From Rhizobium sp. WYJ-E13 (GTDB taxonomy: Bacteria; Pseudomonadota; Alphaproteobacteria; Rhizobiales; Rhizobiaceae): a stretch of 64,000 bases of DNA. Shown here piece after piece: positions 46,412-56,595 of this stretch; the stretch's first letter is position 1, and each line of letters starts with the position of its first letter. A model generated the notes under the pieces. It ran no database searches, was not told the DNA's origin, and worked only from the letters and a program-made list of their open reading frames with translations. The position numbers and the translations under genes were made by a program. The stretch lies in NCBI RefSeq assembly GCF_018987265.1, contig NZ_CP076853.1:1550001-1614000 (forward strand), in the 5' to 3' direction.

Positions 46412-47029
46412 TTAACGCGAATAGAATTCGACGACCAGATGCGGTTCCATGACGACCGGGTACGGAACGTCGGACAGCGTCGGAACGCGTGCGAAAGTGG
46501 CAACCATCTTGTGATGGTCGACTTCGATGTATTCCGGAACGTCACGCTCTGCGAGCGAAACAGATTCCAGAACGGTCACGAGCTGCTTGGACTTTTCACG
46601 AACTTCGATGACGTCGCCGGCCTTGCAACGGTAAGAACCGATATTGACGCGCACACCGTTGACCGTGACGTGGCCATGGTTGACGAACTGACGAGCAGCA
46701 AAGACCGTCGGAACGAACTTGGCGCGGTAGACAATCGCATCAAGGCGGGATTCCAGAAGACCGATCAGGTTTTCCGAGGTGTCGCCCTTGCGGCGGTCAG
46801 CTTCAGCGAAGATCGCGCGGAACTGCTTCTCGCGCAGGTCACCGTAGTAACCCTTCAGCTTCTGCTTGGCGCGCAGCTGCACACCGAAGTCGGAAAGCTT
46901 GCCCTTGCGGCGCTGGCCGTGCTGGCCCGGGCCGTATTCGCGGCGGTTCACCGGGGACTTCGGACGGCCCCAGATGTTTTCGCCCATACGGCGGTCGATC
47001 TTGTACTTGGACGATTCGCGCTTGCTCAT
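46412..47029 (-). CDS. rpsD: 30S ribosomal protein S4
   Basis: 205-residue primary 16S rRNA-binding protein of the small subunit. Seen: [55 protein letters not shown] and the S4 domain [43 protein letters not shown] 47029 follows AAAGGAAAT; the frame is open to 47173 but the family start is [10 protein letters not shown]. As in other alphaproteobacteria it stands alone, away from the alpha operon. Its leader contains a small hairpin. Confidence 0.97.
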   Translation of the reverse strand: MSKRESSKYKIDRRMGENIWGRPKSPVNRREYGPGQHGQRRKGKLSDFGVQLRAKQKLKGYYGDLREKQFRAIFAEADRRKGDTSENLIGLLESRLDAIVYRAKFVPTVFAARQFVNHGHVTVNGVRVNIGSYRCKAGDVIEVREKSKQLVTVLESVSLAERDVPEYIEVDHHKMVATFARVPTLSDVPYPVVMEPHLVVEFYSR

Positions 47030-47054
47030 CGTATTTCCTTTCAAAGTGTTATGA

Positions 47055-47072
47055 CGGTTTGTTACCAAACCG
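47055..47072 (-). other. Hairpin in rpsD leader
   Basis: Perfect 7-bp hairpin CGGTTTG (47055-47061) - TTAC - CAAACCG (47066-47072), about 26 bases upstream of the rpsD ATG. It could contribute to translational feedback by S4, which is inference. Confidence 0.5.
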
Positions 47073-47170
47073 CGCGAAGGAAACACGCCCTCCTTTGATC
47101 CCGTTTCCAGGACCCGACAGAATCTTTCCATTCGCGAACGGACAAGATCCACGGGACATGTCAAATGAAA

Positions 47171-47192
47171 CACCGGACATTGCTGCCCGGTG
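47171..47192 (-). terminator. Candidate terminator of the HerA-like gene
   Basis: Stem CACCGG (47171-47176) / CCGGTG (47187-47192), ten-base loop; read on the minus strand it is followed by TTTCATTT. It lies between the HerA-like gene and rpsD. Confidence 0.5.
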
Positions 47193-47254
47193 CTGGCGCG
47201 GTGTTTAGTCGGGCGTCATGAAAATGTCAACAGCGGCAAGGCGCTGAAAGCCTT

Positions 47255-48775
47255 TTATTCCGCGGCTTCCCGGCCATTGCTGTCATCGGGGGCATTGGCA
47301 TCACCGGGTGCCGTCTGACAGCCGATGTCGGGGAAAGCCACGATGCGCTTGCCGGAGAAATCCGTATGCACGACGATGCTTCCCTGTTCCTCGAAATAAC
47401 CGAGAAGCCGGCGGGCACGCCGGGCCGAATGTGTGCCGTAGGCGCGTGCGATCCGCGCATCCGACGGGCACGCGTCACCGCAGACGGCGGCCTTGGCAAG
47501 CATGAGGAACACGCCTTGCAGATCGTCGGTGACTGAGCCCGAGAGCGATAGCGCCGTCGCCCAGTTTTCCGAAGCTGCTGTCTCCGCATCGACGCCCGAC
47601 CGGGAAACCGCAACACGCCGCCGGAATTCCGGCAGCGACATCGGCGGTCCGGGAACGCGCCGCATGCGCAGCCGGACAAGAAATTCCTGATAGAGAACCG
47701 CATCCGTGCGGAAGCCGGAGCCTGGATCGTCGAGGATTTCGGCGAGCACGCCGGCCAGCCGCTCCTCGCGCTCTTCGGCTGACAGTTCCGGTTGCGCCAC
47801 CCGTGGCTCGGCAGCCTGCATCGGGCTGGCGGCCGGCGTCGAGCGTGAAAGCTCGGCGAGAATATCGGTGGTCGGGCGTGGCGCCGGCGGCGCGCGCCGC
47901 ACGATCGGCCGCTGGAATTCTTCCGGATCCGGCGTGAAGATCAGGTCTTCCACATCCTGAGGCGCATCCGGCAGCGGCATCAGCTTTGGGCTCGACGAGC
48001 GCGCCGAGGTCTCGACATTGCCGATCTGGATCGGCAGCGGCCGGCGCGACAAGGCCGGGCCGAGCGCCACGAAATGCCCACGCTTGAGATCTCGGAACAT
48101 TTCCGCCTGGCGGCGGTCCATGCCGAGCAGATCTGCGGCGCGCGCCATGTCGATATCGAGAAAGGTGCGGCCCATCAGGAAGTTGGAGGCTTCGGCCGCG
48201 ACGTTCTTCGCAAGCTTTGCCAGACGCTGCGTGGCAATGACGCCCGCAAGCCCGCGTTTACGTCCGCGGCACATCAGATTGGTCATGGCGCCAAGCGAAG
48301 CCTTGCGCGCATCTTCCGACACGTCGCCGCCGACCGAAGGCGCAAACATCTGCGCTTCGTCGACCACGACGAGAACAGGATACCAATATTCGCGATCTGC
48401 ATCGAACATGCCGTTGAGGAAGGCGGCGGCGGCCCGCATCTGCTGCTCGATATCGAGACCTTCCAGCGTCAGCACGCAGGAAACGCGGTGCTGGCGGATA
48501 CGGTTGGCAATGCCGGCAAGCTCGGCTTCGGTGCGCTCACCGTCGACGACGACATGGCCGTAGCGGTCGGAGAGCGTGACGAAATCACCTTCGGGATCGA
48601 TGATGACCTGCTGCACCCATTGGGCGGATTGTTCCAGCAGACGACGGAGAAGATGCGATTTGCCGGAGCCGGAATTGCCCTGCACGAGCAGACGCGTCGC
48701 CAGCAGCTCCTCGATATCGAGCGTCGCCGGAGCGCCGGACGCCAGTCCCATATCGATGCCAACCTGCACGTCCAA
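47255..48775 (-). CDS. HerA/DUF87-type ATPase
   Basis: 506-residue ATPase of the HerA-FtsK superfamily. Seen: Walker A GNSGSGKSH at residues 33-41, IIDPEGDFVTLSDRYGHVVVDG, Walker B VLVVVDEAQMFAP, and CRGRKRGLAGVIATQRLAKL with the sensor/arginine region. After about residue 265 a disordered proline-rich linker leads to a C-terminal helical domain with a winged-helix look (ARAYGTHSARRARRLLGYFEEQGSIVV). No NurA nuclease or Sir2 gene is next to it, so a DNA-end resection or defence role is not supported by context. Function unknown. Confidence 0.8.
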   Translation of the reverse strand: MDVQVGIDMGLASGAPATLDIEELLATRLLVQGNSGSGKSHLLRRLLEQSAQWVQQVIIDPEGDFVTLSDRYGHVVVDGERTEAELAGIANRIRQHRVSCVLTLEGLDIEQQMRAAAAFLNGMFDADREYWYPVLVVVDEAQMFAPSVGGDVSEDARKASLGAMTNLMCRGRKRGLAGVIATQRLAKLAKNVAAEASNFLMGRTFLDIDMARAADLLGMDRRQAEMFRDLKRGHFVALGPALSRRPLPIQIGNVETSARSSSPKLMPLPDAPQDVEDLIFTPDPEEFQRPIVRRAPPAPRPTTDILAELSRSTPAASPMQAAEPRVAQPELSAEEREERLAGVLAEILDDPGSGFRTDAVLYQEFLVRLRMRRVPGPPMSLPEFRRRVAVSRSGVDAETAASENWATALSLSGSVTDDLQGVFLMLAKAAVCGDACPSDARIARAYGTHSARRARRLLGYFEEQGSIVVHTDFSGKRIVAFPDIGCQTAPGDANAPDDSNGREAAE

Positions 48776-48878
48776 TTCCCCTTACAAATTCCCGGTCCGT
48801 CTCTAGCAGATTCGCAGGCACTGTTGTCGTCAAACCGTCAAGAACCCACAGGGAAAGTCAACCCTGGGAAATAGGGCT

Positions 48879-50054
48879 TCACACTGCCTCGCGCTCGATA
48901 AGCTCGCCCGCCATGTCCGTCTGCGTCGGGATCAGCAAACGGGTGCAGAGCAGGCTGACGAAAAGCGGTACCAGCAGGACCGCAAGCCCCACACGCAAGC
49001 CCAGAAGTTCGCCGAGAAAGCCTATGATCGGCGGCCCGATGAGAAAGCCGCTCAGGGCTGCGAAGGAAAGTGTCGCAACGCTTGACGCAGGCGGGCGGTC
49101 GGTGAGCGAAGCAACGGCCGTCACCGCGAGCGGAAAACCGACCGAGACGCCGACCCCGACGGCTGCAAAGCCGATAAGAGCAAGTAGTGTCACCGGTGCA
49201 AGAAGAACGATGAGCATGCCGGCAAGCGAGGCGATGCCGCAGCCGCGGGCAATCGCAACCGCGCCGAAACGGCCTTTCATGTAGTCACCGCTGAAGCGTC
49301 CCGCGGCAACCATGAAAGCGAAAACCGAATAACCAAGGCCGGTTTGCGCGCCCTCCGCATTCATCACATCGCGGAGGTAGACCGCAGACCAATCGGCGAT
49401 CGCACCTTCGGTCATCGTCACGCCGAAGACGAAGGCGCAGATCCCGAGCAGGGCGAGACTGGGCGGCTTGAAGCCGGTCTTTGCCTGCGAATTCTCTGCA
49501 TGGTGACTTTCCGGCAGTTTCGGCAGACGCAGGCTGGCAAGCAGCGCGGCCGGCAGGATGCCGATCGCCGTGATCAGGATCGACCAATGCGGCGAAAGCC
49601 CGATGGCGATGGCACCGACGCCGATGAGGCTGCCGGCCATGATGCCCAAGCTCCAGAAGCCATGGCAGCGGCTCATGATGATCAGCCCCGTCGCCTTCTC
49701 CGTCACGTCGGCCTCGACATTCATGCCCAGTTCGACCGTCGAAAGCGCGACCCCGACGATCATCAAGGCAAAGAACAGAAGCACGGCGCTGGGCGCGAAG
49801 GCCGGCAGCGGGACCACGGCAAGAAAGAAGATGAAACCATAGACGATCGCCATGCGCCCGCCGATGCGCGAGACGAGGCGGCCGGCAAACGGCAGCGTGA
49901 TCAGCGTACCAACAGGCAATCCCAGAAGGGCTACCGCGAGATCGGCAGTGCCGAGTTCGAGCTTCGCCCGGATATCTGGAATGCGCGGCAGCCAAGCGCC
50001 AAAGGCTATCGGTTGCAGAAAGAAGATCAGCATGACAAGTCTTTGCAGCGGCAC
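48879..50054 (-). CDS. MFS transporter, YbjJ/FucP-like
   Basis: 391-residue major facilitator with about 12 membrane segments. Seen: IAFGAWLPRIPDIRAKLELG, typical of the YbjJ-like group, FAGRLVSRIGGRMAIVYG, VELGMNVEADVTEKATG and MTEGAIADWSAVYLRD. The GTG start at 50054 has AAAGGGA six bases upstream; an upstream GTG at 50087 adds 11 residues without a good box. Substrate unknown. Separated from murI by about 100 bases. Confidence 0.82.
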   Translation of the reverse strand: MPLQRLVMLIFFLQPIAFGAWLPRIPDIRAKLELGTADLAVALLGLPVGTLITLPFAGRLVSRIGGRMAIVYGFIFFLAVVPLPAFAPSAVLLFFALMIVGVALSTVELGMNVEADVTEKATGLIIMSRCHGFWSLGIMAGSLIGVGAIAIGLSPHWSILITAIGILPAALLASLRLPKLPESHHAENSQAKTGFKPPSLALLGICAFVFGVTMTEGAIADWSAVYLRDVMNAEGAQTGLGYSVFAFMVAAGRFSGDYMKGRFGAVAIARGCGIASLAGMLIVLLAPVTLLALIGFAAVGVGVSVGFPLAVTAVASLTDRPPASSVATLSFAALSGFLIGPPIIGFLGELLGLRVGLAVLLVPLFVSLLCTRLLIPTQTDMAGELIEREAV

Positions 50055-50154
50055 AGCGCATCCCTTTGCATCTTGAACGGCAAACACCCGCTCGCGATTC
50101 CCCGCGGCGGATCTTGCGTGATGAGACAGGGGAAATAAAGTGCGCAGTGCCTTC

Positions 50155-50955
50155 TCAGGCGCTCAGCCCGAAACCTTGCATCAGCCGCCGCGTGGCGAAA
50201 TCCGGATTGCCTGATGTAAAGACGGCAAAGTCGAAATTATCCGGGTGAACCGAATCGGCCACCTGCGGCACCAGCGTGCGTGCGCGCCGCGCGATGGCTT
50301 CGGCCGGATCCAGCCAGTCCACCGGCCAAGGTGCCAGCCTGCGGAATAGATTGGCCATGAACGGATAATGCGTGCAGGCAAGCACGACGATATCTGTCTT
50401 GCGACTGTCCTTCTCGACGAAACACTGCTCGATCTCGGTCAGCACGGCATCGTCGGAAACGGCATCGCCGCGAATATAGGCCTCCGCCATGCGCGCCAGG
50501 TTTTCCGAGCCGACCAGCCGCACATGACACTGCTGCGCGAAGGACTGGATGAGATCACGCGTATAGGCGCGCTTGACCGTGCCGGGCGTGGCGAGCACCG
50601 AGACGAGGCCGGAACGCGTGCGCTCGGCGGCAGGCTTGATGGCGGGTACCGTGCCGACGAAGGTCATCTGTGGAAAGGCAGCGCGCAGATCCGCACCCAC
50701 AAGCGTGAAGGCCGTGTTGCAGGCGATGACGCAGACTTCCGGATCATAGTCTTCGAGCAGCTTGGCGAAGAGGCCGATGATGCGCTCCTTCAGCGCCCGC
50801 TCTTCCCAGCCGCCATAGGGAAAGCCGGCATCATCAGCGATATAGATGAACCCGCGCTCCGGCATCAGCACGCGCGCCTCGCGCAGCACGGTCAGCCCGC
50901 CTATGCCTGAATCGAAGACGAGGACGGGTTTCAGCTCATTCGTCGGCGCTGTCAT
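50155..50955 (-). CDS. murI: Glutamate racemase
   Basis: Makes D-glutamate for peptidoglycan. 266 residues. Seen: [28 protein letters not shown], the first catalytic cysteine in ACNTAF and the second in ACTHYPF, so both acid/base residues are present. The ATG (50955) lies 20 bases inside the 3' end of the upstream methyltransferase gene, so the two are translationally coupled. The open frame to 51216 is a shadow through that gene. Confidence 0.94.
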   Translation of the reverse strand: MTAPTNELKPVLVFDSGIGGLTVLREARVLMPERGFIYIADDAGFPYGGWEERALKERIIGLFAKLLEDYDPEVCVIACNTAFTLVGADLRAAFPQMTFVGTVPAIKPAAERTRSGLVSVLATPGTVKRAYTRDLIQSFAQQCHVRLVGSENLARMAEAYIRGDAVSDDAVLTEIEQCFVEKDSRKTDIVVLACTHYPFMANLFRRLAPWPVDWLDPAEAIARRARTLVPQVADSVHPDNFDFAVFTSGNPDFATRRLMQGFGLSA

Positions 50956-51766
50956 CGGTCGGGGCACCCTTGCCGGATCTGGTGAAACCGCCTTTGCGCG
51001 GACTGTTGCGCGAAAAGCGGTCGAGGGAAGAGATGACGCCGCGCAGCACGCTGATTTCCTGTTCCGTGAATGCCCGGCGGGAGAGGACAGCGCGCAGGTT
51101 GTCGACCATTTTCGGCTTTTTCGAGGGCGGGTGGAAATAGTTGCGCGAATCCAGCGCTTCCTCGAGTTGGTCGAACAGTCCGAAAAGCTGCTCCTTTGTG
51201 GACGGGCGCTGCTCAAGCGCCTGGAACGGCACGGCTTCCAGATCCTCCATGCTCGATTTCATCCATTCATAGGACATGAGCAGCACGGCCTGGGCGATAT
51301 TGAGAGAGGCAAAGGCGGGATTGACCGGGAAGGTGACGATCTCGTCGGCAAGCGCCACTTCTTCGTTGGTCAGCCCCCAGCGCTCGCGGCCGAACAGAAT
51401 GCCGGTTGCCTCGCCTGCCCGGAACCGGGTGCGCAGCGTTTGCGCGGCAAAGACCGGCGAGCGCACCGGCTTGTAGTTGTCGCGGCTGCGCGCCGTCGTC
51501 GCATAGACGAAATTGAGATCGGCAATCGCCTCTTCCAGCGTGGCGAAGACCTGCGTCCCCTCGATCACGTGATCGGCCTTGGAGGCCGCAGCCTGCGCCT
51601 TTTCATTCGGCCAGCCGTCACGCGGATTGACGAGGCGCAGATCGGCAAGGCCGAAATTCGCCATGGCGCGCGCCACCATGCCGATATTCTCACCCATCTG
51701 TGGCTCGACCAGAATGATAACCGGCCCTTCGGCCAGAAGTTGACGCTCGCTGTTCGTACCCGCCAT
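50936..51766 (-). CDS. TrmJ/TrmH-family (SPOUT) RNA 2'-O-methyltransferase
   Basis: 276-residue SAM-dependent SPOUT methyltransferase, TrmH family group 1, probably 2'-O-methylating tRNA position 32. Seen: [24 protein letters not shown] (RNA-binding motif 1), [20 protein letters not shown] and [23 protein letters not shown] (SAM knot). A helical C-terminal extension ends in a basic segment ([11 protein letters not shown]). It lies eight bases after the FUSC gene and overlaps murI by 20 bases, suggesting a three-gene unit. Confidence 0.9.
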   Translation of the reverse strand: MAGTNSERQLLAEGPVIILVEPQMGENIGMVARAMANFGLADLRLVNPRDGWPNEKAQAAASKADHVIEGTQVFATLEEAIADLNFVYATTARSRDNYKPVRSPVFAAQTLRTRFRAGEATGILFGRERWGLTNEEVALADEIVTFPVNPAFASLNIAQAVLLMSYEWMKSSMEDLEAVPFQALEQRPSTKEQLFGLFDQLEEALDSRNYFHPPSKKPKMVDNLRAVLSRRAFTEQEISVLRGVISSLDRFSRNSPRKGGFTRSGKGAPTDDSADE

Positions 51767-51773
51767 GTGCTTC

Positions 51774-53810
51774 CTATTCCTGATTTACGGGCGCAATAGC
51801 TTTGCCGGCCGCAAACGGCAAGTCCTGCGTCTCCGCGGGGTAGAGCCGTTCCAGCGTCGAGCCGATCATTTCCACGGCCAGCCGCGCACCTTCCCGCCAC
51901 AGCGGCAGATGGCGGCCGGTCGGCCGCATCTGCTTGCGGGTAACGAGGAAACATTCCGAGCCGCGCAGTGCAACCGCATCCAGAAGGCCGATATCGGCAG
52001 CGATCCTGCGCTTCAGGTCGTCGTCGACAACGTCAGCCGCGTTGTTCCGTGCCAGAATACGCGACCAGTAGGTGATCGAAAGGAAGATCGCCAGCGTCTG
52101 GCGTATTTGTCCCGGCCTGGTGACAATAGACCAGGTGGAGCCGAGCGGGCGTGCGGCAAGCGTGATGTCACGGTAACAGGCGTCGACCTTCTGCGACAGG
52201 ACGATCAGCTCCGGCTGGCTCTTGGCGGCTGATACGGCTGAGAGCAGCTCCTTCAGCGCCTCGAACCATTTGGCGACCGCCGTGTCGAGCGCGCTGCGCG
52301 TGCGGGCTGGTAGCACGAGGAAGGCAACCAGCGTTCCCGCAGCCGCGCCAATCAAGGTTTCCTCCAGCCGCAGCTTCAGGAGATCGAAGGTCAGGACACC
52401 CATCATGCCATAGACGAGGCAGAGCACGATCGAGATGAAGAAGGTCATCGTCGCATAGGAAATCTGCAGGAAGTAGAAGGCGAGGAAGACGCAGACGAAT
52501 GCAACCATCAGCGCAATCGCCAAATGCCCCGTGAGCAGTGTCGCGAGCACCAGGCCGAAGGCAATGCCGAACAGCGTGCCGATTGACCGCTGCAACGCTT
52601 TGATCGCGGTGTCACCGCGCGAATTGGTATTGGTGAAGACGAGGAAGGACGCGAGCACGGCCCAGAACCAGCGTTCGCGCGACAGGGCGAGCCCCAGCGT
52701 CATAGCAATCGCCGCTGCCAGCGTGATCTGCAGCGCCGAGCGCATCAGTGGGTTGGTCAACGAAAAATCGATGGTGGCAGGTGTGCTGGCCTCTTCAACC
52801 GAGGCGATCTCGGCAAAATCCGTCCTGCGCCCGGTATCGATCGTTTCGACGAGCTGCCGGCGTGCCGCTCCGAGCCAGAGGAGCGCCCGCGCCGTCTCGC
52901 CCTGCGGCTGGCCTTCCATATCGGCGACCGCCCTTTCCTGCGCAGACAGCACGGCCTTGTCATCCTCGATGACGGCACGGACGAGCATAAAGGACGGTGC
53001 GCTTTGATAGCTGAGCACGATGGCGCTTTCGGTCGCCAGATGCGCATCGAACAGCCGGATTGCCAGTTCCGCGGCCGGTGCGGAAGCGCCATCGAAAACG
53101 CCGCCCGGTGGGCGCGGAATGAAGCTCTCGGCCATCAGCACCACTTCCTTCAGCCGGTCTTCCAGTTGGCGCAGTTCCTGCCGGTCAGCCTCGTCGATCT
53201 TTCCATCTGCTGCAAGGGCACCGAGCTTAAAGAGGATCTGGTTGATGCGGCCCCGCACGCTCTCCAGTGACCGCAGCAGGTCGCGCCGCCAATTGTCGGG
53301 CAGAAGCACCGCCCTCACCCAATGGCTGACGAGCGCCGAGACAACAGGCCCTATCAAGACGACAGGCAATTCCCCGATCGTCGGGTGGAAGTAGGAGCCC
53401 ATGAAATAGGAGGTGAAAGCGAACATGCCGATCGCAAAGCCGCGCGGGCCGTAGACGCGCGCGGATGAGGCGAGGAAGATCACCACGAGGAAGACGAAAT
53501 CCGAGAGAACGCGTTGCGACTCCAAGGCCGCCGCAATACCGACGACGACAAGGCTTGCAAGACAGCCGAGCAGCCTGGTGATGAGCTGGCTCGCCGAGCC
53601 CTTATCGCGCACCGCGACTCCGCCTTCGATCGACAGCACGATGCCGAGACCATAGGACGCGGTCGGCAGCGGCACGATAAGCATATGGATCAAAAGCAGG
53701 ATCGCGAAGGAGAACAGGATCGACAGCGTAACCCGCGTGCCCATGCGCAGGCGCGACAGCGCCGGGTCGTTGGCAAGCAGCCAGTCTCGGAACTCAAAGC
53801 CGGAAATCAC
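51774..53810 (-). CDS. FUSC-family aromatic acid exporter-like membrane protein
   Basis: 678-residue inner-membrane protein. Seen: two blocks of five to six membrane helices (about residues 25-165 and 355-510) separated by a soluble helical region, with LSILFSFAILLLIHMLIVPLPTASYGLG and AIKALQRSIGTLFGIAFGLVLATLL, typical of the FUSC/AaeB (YccS) family that exports aromatic acids. A periplasmic adaptor (AaeA-like) is not adjacent. First gene of a unit with the methyltransferase and murI. Upstream spacer holds the GGTGTCACC repeats. Confidence 0.85.
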   Translation of the reverse strand: MISGFEFRDWLLANDPALSRLRMGTRVTLSILFSFAILLLIHMLIVPLPTASYGLGIVLSIEGGVAVRDKGSASQLITRLLGCLASLVVVGIAAALESQRVLSDFVFLVVIFLASSARVYGPRGFAIGMFAFTSYFMGSYFHPTIGELPVVLIGPVVSALVSHWVRAVLLPDNWRRDLLRSLESVRGRINQILFKLGALAADGKIDEADRQELRQLEDRLKEVVLMAESFIPRPPGGVFDGASAPAAELAIRLFDAHLATESAIVLSYQSAPSFMLVRAVIEDDKAVLSAQERAVADMEGQPQGETARALLWLGAARRQLVETIDTGRRTDFAEIASVEEASTPATIDFSLTNPLMRSALQITLAAAIAMTLGLALSRERWFWAVLASFLVFTNTNSRGDTAIKALQRSIGTLFGIAFGLVLATLLTGHLAIALMVAFVCVFLAFYFLQISYATMTFFISIVLCLVYGMMGVLTFDLLKLRLEETLIGAAAGTLVAFLVLPARTRSALDTAVAKWFEALKELLSAVSAAKSQPELIVLSQKVDACYRDITLAARPLGSTWSIVTRPGQIRQTLAIFLSITYWSRILARNNAADVVDDDLKRRIAADIGLLDAVALRGSECFLVTRKQMRPTGRHLPLWREGARLAVEMIGSTLERLYPAETQDLPFAAGKAIAPVNQE

Positions 53811-53890
53811 CCTTGCCAGTCCTCATGCCCGCCGGATGCGGCAAACCAGAGAGCGAGATACCGCCGCCCCGGTAAAAATCAAATCAACCC

Positions 53891-53945
53891 GGTGTCACCA
53901 GAATGGTGATCACGGTGTCACCGTATGGCGTCACCAGGTGTCACT
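53891..53945. repeat. Cluster of GGTGTCACC-type repeats upstream of the FUSC gene
   Basis: Five GGTG(W)CACC-like nonamers: GGTGTCACC at 53891 and 53914, GGTGATCAC at 53905, GGCGTCACC at 53927 and GGTGTCACT at 53937 (into the upstream gene's stop). Each is near-palindromic. The array lies in the promoter region of the FUSC gene. Possible operator array; no regulator is assigned. Confidence 0.6.
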
Positions 53946-54483
53946 CGCCGTTGGCGATCTGCACCATGGCTTCCTTGAGCGAGATCGGTCCCTGGTCCTC
54001 TTCGCCCTGGACCATGATATCGTCGATGACGGATTTGCCGTTCTCCTCAATCACCTCGAAACGAACGGTTGTGAAGGCATCTCTGTTGGGTGCGCCTTCC
54101 ATGCAGGTCGCCGCCTTGAACTTCGCCGTCACCTCTGTCGTGCCGTTGACCGGCTGGCCGCTTCCGATGGAGAGATCCTGCAGCGGGCAGGCATCCTGGC
54201 CATTGACGATCACATCATAGTCGAAGGGTGAAATGCCATCCTCGTCGGCCGCCGGATTCTTGGCGGCTGCTCTGTATTTGTCGCCGAAGTCCTTGCTGTA
54301 GAGACGGACGAGCCTGCTCTCTTCGAAAATATCGATCCAGTCGCTGGTGTCGCTCGCCCAGTTCTTCTTCGTATCATCAATGATTTCGTTGACCGGCGCA
54401 GTGGCATCGGCCGCAAGCGAAAGGCCAGGTGCCACAGACAGGGTGACAACGAGGCCGGCAAACAGAACGGCGATCTTCTTCAT
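53941..54483 (-). CDS. Secreted protein, unknown function
   Basis: 180-residue protein with a clear signal peptide ([25 protein letters not shown], cleavage near residue 24) and an acidic mature domain. It contains [27 protein letters not shown] and a central [16 protein letters not shown] with two cysteines (also ATCMEG) that may form a disulfide. The layout recalls NTF2-like periplasmic proteins of the DUF3828 kind, but the match is weak. ATG 54483 fits the signal peptide; upstream frame residues do not. Single gene between icd (divergent) and the FUSC gene. Confidence 0.75.
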   Translation of the reverse strand: MKKIAVLFAGLVVTLSVAPGLSLAADATAPVNEIIDDTKKNWASDTSDWIDIFEESRLVRLYSKDFGDKYRAAAKNPAADEDGISPFDYDVIVNGQDACPLQDLSIGSGQPVNGTTEVTAKFKAATCMEGAPNRDAFTTVRFEVIEENGKSVIDDIMVQGEEDQGPISLKEAMVQIANGE

Positions 54484-54675
54484 GGCAAAATGTCCGGGAC
54501 TCGGGGGGCTTATGCCGGCGAGACTAGCCATTTTCCGGCACTTGGCAATGGCGGCAAAAACGCTACGTCCCTGCCCGTTCTGCTTTGCGTTCCCGGCTCA
54601 CAATGCTATAGCGCTCCGGACCCACATCACCCACCCGGGACAACTGTCCCTCTCTTAAGCTTACGAGGCAGATAC

Positions 54676-55887
54676 ATGAAGAAGATCAAGGTCGCCAATC
54701 CCGTCGCCGATCTCGACGGCGATGAAATGACTCGCATCATTTGGCAGCTCATCAAGGATAAGCTGATCCATCCGTATCTCGACCTCGATATCGACTATTA
54801 CGACCTCTCGGTCGAAAACCGCGATGCCACCAACGACCAGGTGACGGTCGATGCCGCCAACGCCATCAAGAAGTACGGCGTCGGCATCAAGTGCGCGACG
54901 ATCACCCCGGACGAAGCCCGCGTGAAAGAATTCAACCTCAAGGAAATGTGGAAAAGCCCGAACGGCACGATCCGCAACATCCTCGGTGGCGTCATCTTCC
55001 GCGAGCCGATCATCTGCCGCAACGTTCCCCGCCTCGTTCCCGGCTGGACGCAGCCGATCGTCGTCGGTCGCCACGCTTTCGGCGACCAGTACCGCGCAAC
55101 CGATTTCAAGTTCCCCGGCAAAGGCAAGCTGACGATCAAGTTCGTCGGCGAAGACGGTACGGTCATCGAGAAGGAAGTCTTCAACGCACCGGGCGCCGGC
55201 GTTGCCATGGCCATGTACAACCTCGATGAATCGATCCGCGAATTCGCCCGCGCCTCGATGATGTACGGCCTGATGCGCAAGTGGCCGGTCTACCTGTCCA
55301 CCAAGAACACCATCCTCAAGGCCTATGACGGCCGCTTCAAGGACATCTTCGAAGAAGTCTACGAGACCGAATTCAAGGATCAGTTCAAGGAAGCCGGCAT
55401 CACCTACGAACACCGCCTGATCGACGACATGGTCGCTTCCGCTCTCAAGTGGTCCGGCGGCTACGTCTGGGCCTGCAAGAACTATGACGGCGACGTCCAG
55501 TCCGACACGGTTGCCCAGGGCTTCGGCTCGCTCGGCCTGATGACCTCGGTTCTCCTGACGCCGGATGGCAAGACGGTTGAAGCCGAAGCCGCTCACGGCA
55601 CGGTTACCCGCCACTACCGCCAGCACCAGAAGGGCCAGGAAACCTCGACGAACTCGATCGCTTCGATCTTCGCCTGGACCCGTGGCCTCGCGCACCGCGC
55701 CAAGCTCGACGACAATGCCGAGCTCGCCCGCTTCGCTTCCACACTGGAAAAGGTCTGCGTCGACACCGTCGAATCCGGCTTCATGACCAAGGATCTGGCC
55801 CTGCTCATCGGCCCGGATCAGCCGTGGCTTTCCACCACCGCTTTCCTCGACAAGATCGACCAGAACCTGCAGGCTGCAATGGCCTGA
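54676..55887 (+). CDS. icd: NADP-dependent isocitrate dehydrogenase
   Basis: TCA cycle oxidative decarboxylation of isocitrate to 2-oxoglutarate, supplying NADPH. 403 residues, the eukaryotic-like homodimer type common in alphaproteobacteria. Seen: [90 protein letters not shown] and [16 protein letters not shown] (NADP specificity region). The ATG 54676 is the family start; the long upstream frame is not conserved. Strong terminator downstream. Confidence 0.97.
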   Translation: MKKIKVANPVADLDGDEMTRIIWQLIKDKLIHPYLDLDIDYYDLSVENRDATNDQVTVDAANAIKKYGVGIKCATITPDEARVKEFNLKEMWKSPNGTIRNILGGVIFREPIICRNVPRLVPGWTQPIVVGRHAFGDQYRATDFKFPGKGKLTIKFVGEDGTVIEKEVFNAPGAGVAMAMYNLDESIREFARASMMYGLMRKWPVYLSTKNTILKAYDGRFKDIFEEVYETEFKDQFKEAGITYEHRLIDDMVASALKWSGGYVWACKNYDGDVQSDTVAQGFGSLGLMTSVLLTPDGKTVEAEAAHGTVTRHYRQHQKGQETSTNSIASIFAWTRGLAHRAKLDDNAELARFASTLEKVCVDTVESGFMTKDLALLIGPDQPWLSTTAFLDKIDQNLQAAMA

Positions 55888-55912
55888 GCCCTATCAGGAT
55901 AGAGATCGAAAG

Positions 55913-55937
55913 ACCCGGCCATCGAGCCGGGTTTTTT
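55913..55937 (+). terminator. Rho-independent terminator after icd
   Basis: 7-bp stem ACCCGGC (55913-55919) / GCCGGGT (55926-55932) with loop CATCGA, followed by a run of six T. Textbook structure. Confidence 0.92.
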
Positions 55938-56043
55938 GTTGTCGGTCAGTGCTTTTGGATACTAAATTAGCAACATCTTTAAAAAGTAAGCCTCGCGTAA
56001 GTTGCAAGGCCTATCAGAAACTCGCCTAGGCATGGAGGTTCTG

Positions 56044-56595
56044 ATGGCCAAGAAGAGTTTTGTCCCCGAATTTCTGCAACTTGTAAGGCTGCTCGCGCGC
56101 CGCGAGGGTCAGGATATGATCGTCTTCTATCTCGATCTCGCGCTACTTGAGACCCAGACCCAGCACTATAATCAGCGTTTTCGCTCGCCTGCCGGTCTTG
56201 CGGCAACTGTAGAGGCGCCACCCTCGACCGAGGTCATTCCCCGCGCAGCCGTGAAGCCGCCGCCGGCGCCAAAGGTTGAAATCTCCCGCGCCAATGCTAC
56301 GAAAAGAGCATGGGAGAGAGGAGTGCACGATGACCGAGGAAATCACCTTCTACACCAACCCGATGTCGCGCGGCCGGATAGCACGGTGGATGCTGGAAGA
56401 AACCGGCGTCCCATATCATACCGAAATCCTGACTTTCGGCGGAACGATGAAGGAGCCGGACTACCTGTCCGTCAACCCGATGGGCAAGGTGCCGGCGATC
56501 CGTCATGGGAAGACGATCGTGACGGAATGCGCGGCGATCTGTGCGTATCTTGCGGACACGTTTCCGCAGGCAAGGCTCGGCCCGCAGCCCGATGA
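56044..56595 (+). CDS. Hypothetical small protein overlapping the GST gene, possible frameshift
   Basis: The first about 95 residues (MAKKSFVPEFLQLVRLLARREG, then IVFYLDLALLETQTQHYNQ, then a proline-rich tail PPSTEVIPRAAVKPPPAPKVEI) look genuine: good codon use and a GGAGG box five bases before ATG 56044. After about 56300 the frame runs 266 bases out of phase through the GST gene and has shadow-like sequence. A one-base shift near 56290 would end the protein at TGA 56331-56333, overlapping the GST ATG by ATGA, the usual coupled arrangement. Either a frameshift, a sequencing indel or a real long overlap. Function unknown. Confidence 0.45.
   Translation: MAKKSFVPEFLQLVRLLARREGQDMIVFYLDLALLETQTQHYNQRFRSPAGLAATVEAPPSTEVIPRAAVKPPPAPKVEISRANATKRAWERGVHDDRGNHLLHQPDVARPDSTVDAGRNRRPISYRNPDFRRNDEGAGLPVRQPDGQGAGDPSWEDDRDGMRGDLCVSCGHVSAGKARPAAR

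Noticed and set aside
47255..48775. HerA ATPase as part of a Sir2-HerA or NurA-HerA defence system
   Set aside because: Neighbours are rpsD and an MFS transporter; no nuclease, Sir2 or other defence gene is nearby.
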